Assembly (NCBI GenBank): GCA_016946835.1
Contig: JACVTC010000158.1
Coordinates: forward strand, 64,001 to 128,000
From: Neocallimastix lanati (nom. inval.)
Taxonomy: Eukaryota; Neocallimastigomycota; Neocallimastigomycetes; Neocallimastigales; Neocallimastigaceae
DNA: 64,000 bases
Direction: 5' to 3'
Under the pieces are notes generated by a model, which did no database searches, had not been told where the DNA came from, and saw only the letters and a program-made list of their open reading frames with translations. A program made the position numbers and the translations under genes. Shown here in pieces: positions 37,658-47,540 of this stretch (positions are counted from its first letter, which is position 1; every line of letters begins with the position of its first letter).

Positions 37658-38098
37658 TTTAAACTTCATGTATTTTTTTAAAAAAAAAAATATTATTAAA
37701 TAAAGTTTATTCCTAGTCTAAAAAAAAAAAAAAAAAAAAAAAAAATTTTGCCACCATTAAATTATTTTACATTTTTAAATTTACAAATTTAATTGTATTT
37801 CATCAATACCTATATTGCTAAATGTAATAAAAAAAAAAGTAAAAAATAAAAAATAAAAAATAAAAAATAAAAATAAAAAATTTATAATAAAAGAAAAAGT
37901 TAAATATAAATTAGTGGATAAGTAATAATAAATAATAAATAATAATAGGTAATAAATAACAAATAATAATAAATAATAATAAATAATAGTAAATAATAAT
38001 AAATAATAATAAATAATAATAAATAATAATAAATAATTTAAACTTCATGTATTTTTTTAAAAAAAAAAATATTATTAAATAAAGTTTATTCCTAGTCT

Positions 38099-38129
<31 letters not shown>

Positions 38130-38445
38130 GCCACCATTAAATTATTTTACATTTTTAAATTTACAAATTTAATTGTATTTCATCAATACCTATATTGCTA
38201 AATGTAATAAAAAAAAAAGTAAAAAATAAAAAATAAAAAATAAAAAATAAAAATAAAAAATTTATAATAAAAGAAAAAGTTAAATATAAATTAGTGGATA
38301 AGTAATAATAAATAATAAATAATAATAGGTAATAAATAACAAATAATAATAAATAATAATAAATAATAATAAATAATAATAAATAATTTAAACTTCATGT
38401 ATTTTTTTAAAAAAAAAAATATTATTAAATAAAGTTTATTCCTAG

Positions 38446-38482
<37 letters not shown>

Positions 38483-38870
38483 GCCACCATTAAATTATTT
38501 TACATTTTTAAATTTACAAATTTAATTGTATTTCATCAATACCTATATTGCTAAATGTAATAAAAAAAAAAGTAAAAAATAAAAAATAAAAAATAAAAAA
38601 TAAAAATAAAAAATTTATAATAAAAGAAAAAGTTAAATATAAATTAGTGGATAAGTAATAATAAATAATAAATAATAATAGGTAATAAATAACGAATAAT
38701 AATAAATAATAATAAATAATAATAAATAATAATAAATAATAGTAAATAATAATAAATAATAGTAAATAATAATAAATAATAATAAATAATAATAGATAAT
38801 AATAACAAATAATAATAAATAATAATAAATAATAATAGATAATAAATAATAATAATAATAACATTATTAT
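37658..38870. repeat. Triplicated LINE-tail tandem repeat
   Basis: Three consecutive units start with TTTAAACTTCATG at about 37658, 38037 and 38387. Each carries the LINE 3' end (AATAAA, TAGTCTA, poly-A), the 15-bp LINE target duplication and about 270 bases of downstream A/T sequence ending in (AAT)n. The first boundary falls inside the right SINE duplication (TTTAAAC), so the array formed after the SINE inserted. Unit lengths (379, 350, about 480) differ mainly in the AAT microsatellite. Confidence 0.88.
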
Positions 38871-39102
38871 TATTATTATTATTTTGTATATATACTATTA
38901 TACCAATTTTTTTTTAAAACTTTTGAACTTTTTATTTTTATTCTTTATTATTAATATTAACATTAAAAATTTTTTAACGATATTTAATTTTTTTTTTTTT
39001 TTTCAATTTTAAATTTTAATAAAAAATATTTATTTAAAAAAAAAATTTTTTTTTTATATAAATAAATATTTTTTTTGACGCCAGGGCCAAAAAAAAATTT
39101 TT

Positions 39103-39810
39103 AATAGTATAAAAAGGGAATTAGCCAGTAACCTGGACTTTGTATCTTCTTCTGCTTTTGAAATATATAATATAATCAAAGGCATAAATATAAGTGATGA
39201 AAGTGATTGTATAGAAGAGATATAGAGCTCTCTTAGTAAAACAAAATTTATTCCTAATGAAATGCCTTTATCAGTTTTTATCACCAATATGAGTATGAAG
39301 TTTAATGAACTTGGAGATTTAAATAATGAATTAAATCAGAAAGAAAAATTTGATTATTTATATAACTCTCTACCTGAACACTTAGTAATCAAATCAAATT
39401 TAATAAATCATCAGGGAGCCTGGGAAGAGGTAACCAAATTCATAATAGAAGTTAATCGACATTTGAATTATTTAAAAGAAAAGAATATTCAAGTAGAATC
39501 AAATGAATTTACTGCTTTAAGTACAGAAATAAAAAGTGAAGCCAATTATAATAATAATAATAAATATAATAGATCCAATAATAAAAAATATAACTATAAT
39601 AATAATAATAAAAATTTTCAACCAAGAAATAATAACAAATATAAATATAATATTAATAAGCAAAGAAATTCAAATAAGGATAATGTTAAATGTTGGAATT
39701 GTGGAGGTTTAGGACATTTTTCTGATGAATGTCCTTCCAGAAAAAGAAGTAATAATAACAGTAACCAAAAATTTTACAAAAATAATAAGGGGAGGCATTA
39801 CAGGAAATAA
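39103..39810 (+). pseudogene. Copia-C Gag, 5'-truncated
   Basis: The frame reads NSIKRELASNLDF (copia-A: NSISKELAEKFDF), has one in-frame TAG near 39222, then runs from 39225 to the stop at 39808-39810. It holds PLSVFITNMSMKFNEL, an Asn/Tyr-rich basic segment and the zinc knuckle CWNCGGLGHFSDEC. The ATG at 39262 is internal, not a real start. Confidence 0.88.
39787..39796 (+). promoter_or_regulatory. Candidate +1 frameshift site gag to pol (copia-C)
   Basis: The gag codons AAG GGG AGG C at 39787-39796 lie four codons before the gag stop. The +1 frame is open from here for about 60 codons and aligns with the start of copia-A pol (FFENNNDSY against FFEDYNDSY). The surrounding 19 bases are identical to copia-A although the sequences further on have diverged. 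Confidence 0.6.
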
Positions 39811-40371
39811 AAAAATTATTTCAAATAATATTTCAACAAACAATAATAACCCACAAGAACAAATGAATTATAAGGATAAACACGAAGAATATTTCTTCGA
39901 AAACAATAATGACTCATATAATATTGAGTCAAACTACAATACAAAATTCACTCTTACCTTACAATGACTTAAATTATTATATCTCCGACGAACAAAATGA
40001 TAAAGAAAAACTAAATAATGAATTGAAATCCTGGACATTGGATTCAGGTACTACGTATCATATGACAGGAGACTTAAATTGTCTTTTAGACAAGAAAAAA
40101 TATAATAAAAAAAATTTTTTTTGTTAACGGTGATTTCGTGAAGTCAAAATTCATTGGTACTTATAAGGGATATGTTAATGATAACAAAATTACATTAAAA
40201 AATGTTTTATATGTTCCTGAGTTCAAGAAGAACCTTATCTCTATTGATGGTCTCAGTGATCAACATTATAAAACAATTTTTCAAAAAATTAAAAATAAAA
40301 AGTGGTGTCATATATAAAACAAAAATAATAACAGAGTATGTTGCGCATGCGCTAATAATTCAAATACATAT
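39811..40371 (+). pseudogene. Copia-C protease, frameshifted
   Basis: The protease active site WTLDSGTTYHMTGD is at about 40030-40070. The coding sequence changes frame near 39960 and again in an A/T run at about 40105-40125, and has a stop near 40317. Homology to copia-A continues through NVLYVPEFKKNLISIDGL. Confidence 0.82.
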
Positions 40372-41166
40372 GTGATGTGGACTTCTAAAAATAAAATAAC
40401 ATTTAATAATAGTAAGGCATACTCCTATTCCTCCTCATCATCTAATGATATAGACTCTCTTGATATGTGGCATAGAAGATTGGGTCACTTTAATATTGAA
40501 GGCTTAAAAGATACACTCCCAAAAATAAATAATAAATATAAATGCAAGATATGTGCAAAATCTAAGTTAAGAAATTTCCCTTTTTATTCAAATATTAAAA
40601 GAGCAAGTGAGCCTTTTGAATTAATCCATATGGACACAGTTACTATTAGCGACTACTCTTTATACGGAAATAAATATATCTTATCTATCTTAGATGATTA
40701 TTCAAGGTTCGGTTGGGTCATCTTCTTAAAATCCAAAGGTGACGTATTTAACACTTTTCATAATTGGTTTTTAAAGGTGAAGAATATTTTTAATAAAAAT
40801 GTCAAACATCTAAGAACAGATAATGGAACGGAGTTTTCCAATAACAACTTTGATAATTTCTGTAACTTAAACGGTATCATTCATGAATACACTGTTCCTT
40901 ATTCTCCTCAACAAAATGGAAGGATTGAACGTCTTCACGGTTCTCTTATTCCTAATGCTAGAGCTATGTTGGAGGATGCACACCTTAATCACGTATTTTG
41001 GGAAGACGCAATTGCTACTGCTAATTTTATATATAATAGAATCCCACATAAAGGTATCAATAACAATGTTCCTTATGAACTTCTTTATGATGAAAAAGTG
41101 GACTTTGAGAAATTTAGAGTATTTGGATGTCAAGTTTTTTTTTTATGTTCCCAAATAACTTCGTAA
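40372..41166 (+). pseudogene. Copia-C integrase core
   Basis: A 264-codon frame with the complete HHCC zinc site (WHRRLGHFNIEGL...CKICAKSK) and all three catalytic positions of the DDE core: HMDTVT, LRTDNGTEF and NGRIERLHG. It is the best preserved domain of family 1 here. Frame is lost in a run of ten T at about 41136-41145; the true C-terminus continues in another frame. Confidence 0.88.
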
Positions 41167-41521
41167 CAAATTAACCAACTCGGCTTTACCCGGAATATTT
41201 CTTGGATATGATAATAACCCCTCGGCTTTTCGTATTTATGATATTACTAATAATAAAGTGGTTATCTCTCGTGCCGTTGTATTTTTTGAAGACTCACCCG
41301 GTAATTGTGATTCCCCTTCTTCTTCTCAGGATTTTATTAACCTTATTCCTTATTATGAAAACGGGGGAAGTGATATTGACGATGATATTGGTTTTCATAA
41401 TAATAATAATAATATTAGTGATAATAATAATAATAATAATATTAACAATAATAATATTATTAATAATGATAATTATAATAACAATTATAATATTAATAAT
41501 ATTAATAATAATATTAATATT
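41167..41521 (+). pseudogene. Copia-C integrase C-terminus and Asn-rich linker
   Basis: It encodes FLGYDNNPSAFRIYD, then FFEDSPGNCDSPSSS and NLIPYYENGG (copia-A: FFENIPGNCASPKSL and NFTPYYEIEG), followed by an (AAT)n-encoded Asn tract. It is cut at 41521 by the copia-B LTR, so RT and RNase H are absent. Confidence 0.85.
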
Positions 41522-41769
41522 TAATAAAAGTTTGTTTTATTATTTAATTATTTATTTATTTTATTTATTTATTTATTTATAAGATTTTATAAATAGGTAA
41601 TTACAAATGTTTAACTTAATTATTTTACATGCATTTATATCTTTTGTGGCTTGATTCTAGACTTAATACTTAATTTAGTGTTATATTAAATTTAACTGTT
41701 TTATATTACATTTATATCTATTAGTTTATATTTAATTTATTATTATTAAAGTAAACTTAAATCTTAATA
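41522..41769 (-). repeat. Copia-B 3' LTR
   Basis: Its first 104 bases (plus strand) are nearly identical to 47541-47643 next to the PBS, so it is the LTR of this element. It abuts the purine tract GCGGGGGAG (minus strand of 41770-41778). The end next to that tract is TA rather than TG. Confidence 0.8.
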
Positions 41770-41779
41770 CTCCCCCGCA
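41770..41779 (-). promoter_or_regulatory. Copia-B polypurine tract
   Basis: The minus strand reads TTGCGGGGGAG immediately before the 3' LTR, the position of the plus-strand primer. Copia-D has TTGAGGGGGAG at the same place. Confidence 0.75.
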
Positions 41780-41791
41780 AATATAATTTTA

Positions 41792-42595
41792 TTATGAAAT
41801 AAAAATTTTATTTGAAAAATTTAATATTTTCTTTCCATTTAAATCTTTTGTGAATATGTCAGCAAACATGTTTTGAGAATCAACATATTCCAATTTAATA
41901 ATTTTCTTTTCAATATAATCCTTATTAAAATGATATTTAATATCAATATGTTTTAACTTCGAATTTAATTCTCCATTTTCAATGCTTGTCTTACTTGCTA
42001 AATTGTCCGTGTAAATTGTAATGGTTTTACTAAAATTAAGTAGTTCATTTAAAATATTTCTTAACCATAAAATAGTTTTCAGACATTCAGCGGTACTAAC
42101 GTATTCTGCTTCTGCAGTAGAAGTGGCAACTGTAGATTGTTTTTTAGAAGACCAAATTAAAGGTGAGTTTCCTAACATAATTATGAAACCAGAAGTAGAT
42201 TTTCTATCTGTTATATCTCCAGCATAATCAGCATCAGAATATCCAGTTATAGTTCCTATCCCATCATAATATAATTTGTAATCTATAGTTTTGTTTAAAT
42301 ATTTCATAATATTTGTTACTGCTTTCCAGTCGGATACACAGGGATTATCAGATTTTCTTGCGGCTTTATGTACGGCATATGTAATATCTGGTTTTGTACA
42401 TTTTGCTAGAAATATTAAAGATCCAATAGCACTTTTATAAATAGTTTTATTAAATGGATCTTTATTTTCAGATATTAAATTATTGCCTGTACATGGCGTA
42501 TTATTTCTTTTTGTATATTTAATGTTAAATTTTTCTAATAATTTTTTAATAAATCCTTTTTGAGAAATAATAAATTTATTTTTTAACTTTATCAA
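41792..42595 (-). pseudogene. Copia-B RT end and RNase H
   Basis: A 267-codon frame. It starts in the RT connection (KSAIGSLIFLAKCTKPDITY, IMKYLNKTIDYKLYYDG) and continues into RNase H with GYSDADYAGDITDRKSTSGF, SSKKQSTVATSTAEAEY, YTDNLAS and NMFADIFTK. The frame is complete to its stop, but it is detached from the RT frame by a shift near 42596. Confidence 0.87.
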
Positions 42596-43626
42596 TTTTT
42601 ATTCCAAGAATGTATTTTATTGGTTCACATATTGAAATTTTAAATTTTCTTTTAATTTTATTTATAATAGAGAAAATTTCATTATCATAACCCGTAATAA
42701 TCATATCGTCCATATATATGCCTATAATAGCGATTAATACTCCATTTGCTACCTTTTTAAAAATACATTTTTCAGAATTAAGTTGAACAAATCCATTATC
42801 AATGAGAAATTTTGTAATTTTAATATTCCATTGTCGGCCAGATTGTTTTAGGCCGTATAGTGCTTTATTTAATAACCAAAATCCTTTTTTGTAATTTACA
42901 TTCCCTGGAGGAATGGAAACATAAATATTTTTTGTCCAAATCTGCGCTAAGGTAGGCGGCTTTAATATCTAATTGTTGGACATTCCATTTAAACTTTGCG
43001 GCAATAAATAGAATTAGTTTAATACAATCAATATTTAATGTAAGGAAATATGTAAGGTTAAAATCTATTCCCTCTTTTTGACTAAATCCCCATGCGACCA
43101 GTCGTGCCTTAAATTTAATTATATTATTATCTTCATCAGTTTTTGTTGTGAATACCCATCTGGTAGAAATTACATTTTTCCCTTTTGGAACGTTTTCAAC
43201 ATAAGTCATTATTTTATTGCCATATAGGTTGTTAAGTTCATTAACAATGGCTTTCTTCCAATATTCCTTATTTTTACAGGTAATCGCGTCATTATATATC
43301 ATAGGAATATTGGTTGATATTGATACTGAGTTCTTAATATATTTATAGTTTTTACTTTTTGTAACATGTTTATTATTATCATGATGATTTTTCTTTATAT
43401 GAAATTTATTGTAAATTAAACTTTTATTATGTTTTGTTTGAGGGCTATCAGAATTAATTGCATTAAAATTATTATTAAATAAAGTTTGATTTCGTTCAGA
43501 ATAATTTTTATTCAATTTATTATTATTTAGGGTTAGATTTTGTTCAAAGTTATTTTTATTCAACTTATTAAATAAGGTTTGATTTTGTTCAAAATTATTT
43601 TTGTTTAAATTATTATTATTATTAAT
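42596..43626 (-). pseudogene. Copia-B Asn-rich linker and RT, frameshifted
   Basis: The frame 43563-42865 carries repeated NQTLFNNN/NFEQNLTLNNN units, then RT (STRWVFTTKTDE, KARLVAWGFSQ, QLDIKAAYLSA). A shift near 42900-42935 breaks it. Downstream pieces still encode ALYGLKQSGRQW and the catalytic YMDD (about 42712-42724). FNLTYFLTLNID replaces the usual ETFAPTLNID, another sign of decay. Confidence 0.85.
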
Positions 43627-43988
43627 TGTTAGAAAATTAGTATTTTTAGTTTAAATTTTAATTAACACTTTGTTCAATACTTTTATTTTATTATAATTTT
43701 AAATATTAAATATTAAATAGTATATTATAAATAAATAGGATATATTATAATAATATATAGTTTATTATAGTTTATGATACAAATAATATAGTTTTAAAAT
43801 TTTTTATAAGGCTCTTTTATATTATTTCTAATAAGACATGTATTTAATATAATAAATATGTACGTTCCATTGAATGTAATTTTTATGAATATAAAAATAT
43901 TAAATCATGTATTATTATTAAAAAAAGATTCTTTAATAAAAATAAAAATTTTAATAAAAAGTAAATATTTATTTACGATTTTTTGTCA
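43627..43988 (+). repeat. Solo LTR (S2 family) with 5-bp target duplication
   Basis: A 362-bp block starting TGTTAGAAAATTAG and ending TTTTTTGTCA, flanked by TTAAT at 43622-43626 and 43989-43993. It splits the Asn-rich linker of copia-B. The same LTR, more diverged, lies at 24381. TG/CA ends and a 5-bp duplication identify an LTR left after recombination. Confidence 0.88.
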
Positions 43989-44847
43989 TTAATCAAGATT
44001 TGATTTTGTTTTGGATTGTTTTTATTTAGATTATTATTAAATAAGGTTTGATTTATATTATTATAATTTTTATTTTTTGCTCCTTTTTTGAAAAATTTTT
44101 ATTAATAAAAAAATTTTTACTTTGATCAAACCTGAAATTATTATTTTTTGCATAATAATGATCGTTTTTATTGTAGTAATTATTATAAAAATTGTTATTT
44201 AAATTACCATGTAAATTATGGTTATTAAAAGTTTTTTGGTAGCGCTTTATGGAATTAGGACTGTAATAGTCTGTCTTATATTTATTTTTATTAGAAAATT
44301 CAGTATCAATTTCCATCTTATTTTCATCGGAATTTCCGTTTAAGTTTAATTTTTGAAATAAATTATTAACATCATTTAATTGATAATTAAAATTTTCGTC
44401 ATTATTATATACTGTACTAATTAAATTACTACTGTTTGTTAATTGAGTATTGTTGATGAAATTAAAATTAAGGAAATTGCTGTTGAATAAATCGTTTGTT
44501 ATATTTTCAGAAAGAGAAATATTAGCTGGTTCGTCTTCTATGCATTGAATTTCTCTAACACGGTGCATTTTGAAATTTTCATAATCCATGATAAGATAAC
44601 TATAAGACTGTTCATCAAATCCCAGAAATATTCCTTTATTTGCATTAGAGTCAAATTTCCTTTTATCTTGAGAGTAATCTTTATAATAAGCAATACAACC
44701 AAATACTTTTATGTATTTTAAATTGACCTTTTTATTGTAAAATATTTCTTCTGGAATTTTATTATCAATACCACTATGTGGTACTTTGTTATATATATAA
44801 TTAGCGTAGGTAATGGAAAAATCCCAGAAATTTTCAGATAATTTGCT
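43989..44847 (-). pseudogene. Copia-B integrase C-terminus and linker
   Basis: It contains YHDYSYLIMDYENFKM-type sequence: MDYENFKMHRVREIQCIEDEP in the frame 44589-44053, then Ser/Asn-rich linker. The part 44590-44847, in other frames, encodes VPHSGIDNKIPEEIF-like and FGCIAYYK-like motifs. Copia-D has the same order. Several frameshifts. Confidence 0.78.
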
Positions 44848-45501
44848 TCAAAATAATAAGGTTTTTGCGCATGAAATAATGGTTTGATTAAACCTTTCAG
44901 CCAGTACATTATTTTCAGGATTATAAGGTGGAGAGTTGATTTTTCTTATTCCATTATTTTTACAAAATTCTAAAATTTTTCTGTTATTATATTCTCTACC
45001 ATTATCTGATTTGAAATATTTAATTTTATTTTCCTTAAAAATGTTATTTAAGAATTTGAACATATTGATGATAATATCAATAGTTTCACTTTTACTTTTT
45101 AACAAAAATATCCAGCTCTTTCTGGAGAATTCATCAATAATAGTTAAAATGAATCTTTTTCCTGTAATCGATTTATTTATAGGGCCAATAATATCCGAGT
45201 GTATAACTTCCAATATTTCGGAGGCCTTTGGAGTTTCACGATTATGAGGACTCCTCTTCATTTTGGATATCTTGCATTCCAAACAGTCGGGTTCATTGAC
45301 GTCATGATCTTTTAAATATTTTTCCATTTCTTTATTATAAAAATGGCCAAGATGTCTATGCTAAGTCATTTTGCTATCATTTATGGACAGAATTTCATTT
45401 TTATTTAATATTTTTACATTGTTTACATGAAGTAAGAATTGATTTGATTTAGTAGAAAAATATTATGAATTATTTTGTTATTTGAGTCCGTTAATGTTAA
45501 C
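44848..45501 (-). pseudogene. Copia-B integrase core
   Basis: The frame 45327-44848 encodes CX2C (CLECKISKMKR) and DDE residues in HSDIIGPINKS, KSDNGREYN and LAERFNQT. The histidine half of the zinc site lies upstream, around 45330-45370 (RHLGHFYNKE), beyond a stop. 45371-45501 is the fragment of protease/pre-integrase sequence left on this side of the S1 LTR. Confidence 0.85.
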
Positions 45502-46205
45502 TGTAAAAGAAAACACAAAAATAGATTACAATAACAAAATACAATAAATTTTATTTTATTAAAAAATTTTTTATTAAAATATATTTTATTAATATTTAAT
45601 ATTTATTTATTAAAAATAACAATTACATCGAGAAAAAATGTGAAAAGTATCTTCTATTTATACTTTTCCTAAATACATTGATAATATATTATTTTATTTA
45701 AATTACATATATTTTAATATAAAACTATCCTAATGAATTTTATTAAATAATAGATTTATAAACTATAACTAAATTTAGAAAAATATAATTATTAATTAAA
45801 CTAAATACTAAATAATTAAAATTAAGTACATTTATTATCTATTTATTATTTTAATATTATAAGTAAAGTCTTTATTTATTTTCGATTTAAAAACAATGTT
45901 AAAGGAGTCATGATTAAATTTTGAAACTTAATTTTCACAAAATAAATTATTAATTTATTTTGTTTTAAACTTTAATTAATTCATTTAAATTATTTTACAA
46001 CAATAATTTTCTCAGAATTAAATTTTATAAAAATTATTACATTAAAAATTTATCTTGTGGCTTAAAGAATATAATTCAAAAATTTAGTTCATATGATTTA
46101 TTTACTTTGTTTATTATTTTATAAATCAAAGATTAATTTACATTTTTGAATTACACAAGAAAAATTTTTAATTTAAAATGTGATTGGGATAATCACATCT
46201 TTATA
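45502..46205 (-). repeat. Solo LTR (S1 family) with 5-bp target duplication
   Basis: A 704-bp block flanked by TTAAC at 45497-45501 and 46206-46210. It is the reverse complement of the LTR at 59747-60307, which is shorter because of internal indels. TATTTATA at 45655-45662 is TATAAATA on the minus strand, which sets the orientation. It interrupts copia-B between protease and integrase. Confidence 0.9.
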
Positions 46206-46714
46206 TTAACTTTACAATATTTGAATCCTTATTGAGAGGTTCTGTAATAGTTTTTATACCTATTTTGGCTAATTCAATTGCACTGATGATATTTATTGTT
46301 ACATCTGGAGAATATAACACACGTTTTAATTTAATTTTCGTATCATTTATATGAAATTCGTATTTTCCAAAATCTTCGTAGCTAAACTTATAAAAGTTGG
46401 TTGGGACTTTTTGTATAATTAGTCAATAAGTTTTTATTATTAGTGATATGTTCAAACGCTCCACAATCATATTACCACTCTGTTGTTTCTTCTTTATTAT
46501 AAATATTAAATAAACCTTTTTCTATATTGTCGTGTTCTTCAGAATGTTTCATTTCTTCTACTAAGTTAATATTTCCTTTAGCAAGTTGACATATTTCTTC
46601 ATAATCAAGAGTGTCAACATAGTTTTCTTCTTCTTCCGATTTTTCAATTTGTGCGACCAACCTATTTTTATTGAAATTATTATTTCTCTGATAATGATTT
46701 TTATTATGGTAGTT
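46206..46714 (-). pseudogene. Copia-B protease region with in-frame stop
   Basis: The frame is open from the end of gag in the +1 frame and encodes an acidic linker (EEEENYVDTLDYEE). A TAA at 46472-46474 comes directly before YDCGAFEHITNN, the protease active site, in which the usual DSGA reads DCGA. Copia-D also has a stop within one codon of this place. The segment is cut by the S1 LTR. Confidence 0.8.
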
Positions 46715-46727
46715 CTTTTTATGTTCT

Positions 46728-47498
46728 CTATTTTTTTGAATTTTGTTTTGTGTATTTTAAATTATATTTACATTCTCTGGTAGTATGACCAAAAATTTCG
46801 CAAATATGGCAATATCTTTTTTCTTCACAGTTTTTAATATAATTTTTATGTAATCTTTCTTTTAATTCATTGTTATATTTGCTATCTTTTCTTGACTTTT
46901 CAACTATATCTATTTCCATTGGATCGTCTTGGTAGTAATAATTGTAATCTTCTCCTCCCTTAAGATAAGCTATCAAATTTAATTTTTTGTTTATCTTATT
47001 GTACAGTTCCTGTGGTTTCGTATCTTCATTAATGTCCAAATAATTGCTAAAGTTTTTGGGCATTGAATCGTACATAAATTTTAATTTTTCTCTATCAGAT
47101 ATAACTTGTTTCTTTCCTTCTAAAGTTTCAAATATACTAAACATTTCATCAAGTACATAAGTAATTTCTTCAGTATTTTTGGCTTTCAGATTATTGAGCT
47201 TTCTGATCCAATATCTGATATCTGTTTCGCCTCCTCCATATTTCTTTCTTAACTTTTGCATGATTTGGAAAGGAGATTTAATGTTTATGAAATCATGCAG
47301 AATTTCATCATCAATAGCATTGATTAAAATTTCCTCGTTTAATTTTTCTTTATCGCCTTTGGCTTTATCCTTGGTGTCTTTGTACACATCGCTTTCTAAA
47401 TATTTTTCAAGAGCCAATTTTTCTACAGTTGTAGTTATTCTGAATTCCCAAACTTGGGAAGTTTTTCCATTGAAAGGTTTGATGTTTTCTTGAGACAT
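46728..47498 (-). CDS. Copia-B Gag, intact
   Basis: A 256-codon frame, the only complete retroelement protein in the cluster. The N-terminus MSQENIKPFNGKTSQVWEFR has the conserved Trp of copia Gag. A central helical region follows (IKSPFQIMQKLRKKYGGG), and a zinc knuckle CHICEIFGHTTREC near the C-terminus packages RNA. It ends TCA AAA AAA TAG, with the pol frame open in +1 across this point. It lies 26 bases downstream of the primer-binding site, so the ATG is well placed. Confidence 0.88.
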   Translation of the reverse strand: MSQENIKPFNGKTSQVWEFRITTTVEKLALEKYLESDVYKDTKDKAKGDKEKLNEEILINAIDDEILHDFINIKSPFQIMQKLRKKYGGGETDIRYWIRKLNNLKAKNTEEITYVLDEMFSIFETLEGKKQVISDREKLKFMYDSMPKNFSNYLDINEDTKPQELYNKINKKLNLIAYLKGGEDYNYYYQDDPMEIDIVEKSRKDSKYNNELKERLHKNYIKNCEEKRYCHICEIFGHTTRECKYNLKYTKQNSKK

Positions 47499-47525
47499 GT
47501 CGATAGTTAGTTTAAAAGCTTTAAA

Positions 47526-47540
47526 ATGAGACTCTTAATC
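47526..47540 (-). promoter_or_regulatory. Copia-B primer-binding site, tRNA-Lys(CUU) half
   Basis: Adjacent to the LTR end (47541), the plus strand ATGAGACTCTTAATC equals the anticodon arm of tRNA-Lys(CUU) as known from animals. The minus-strand PBS is therefore complementary to the 3' end of a 5' tRNA half. Shared with copia-A. Confidence 0.68.

Larger units (their letters stand above)
36309..37744 (+). mobile_element. 5'-truncated LINE with 15-bp target duplication
   Basis: A non-LTR retrotransposon 3' end: C-terminal ORF2 coding sequence, 3' UTR, an AATAAA at 37699-37704 and a poly-A tail from 37720. It is flanked by the identical 15-mer ATTTTGCCACCATTA at 36294-36308 and 37745-37759. Truncation at the 5' end and a poly-A tail are the normal outcome of target-primed reverse transcription. 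A SINE is inserted in its 3' UTR, and the tail is later duplicated downstream. Confidence 0.88.
39103..41521 (+). mobile_element. Copia-C, truncated Ty1/copia element (family 1)
   Basis: A plus-strand relative of copia-A. Homology starts inside Gag at about 39103, so LTR, PBS and Gag N-terminus are missing. It stops abruptly in the Asn-rich linker at 41521, where the copia-B LTR begins. Protease, integrase and Gag are recognisable but broken by several frameshifts and stops. It is the oldest layer of the nested cluster. Confidence 0.9.

Noticed and set aside
38514-38864. Tyr/Leu-rich minus-strand protein
   Set aside because: Reverse reading of the AAT microsatellite in the LINE-tail array.
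46730-46745. Canonical -1 slippery heptamer A AAA AAA followed by UAG at the end of copia-B gag
   Set aside because: The pol frame after it is +1, not -1, relative to gag, so a -1 shift would not reach it. A +1 shift at the stop remains possible but rests on one copy.
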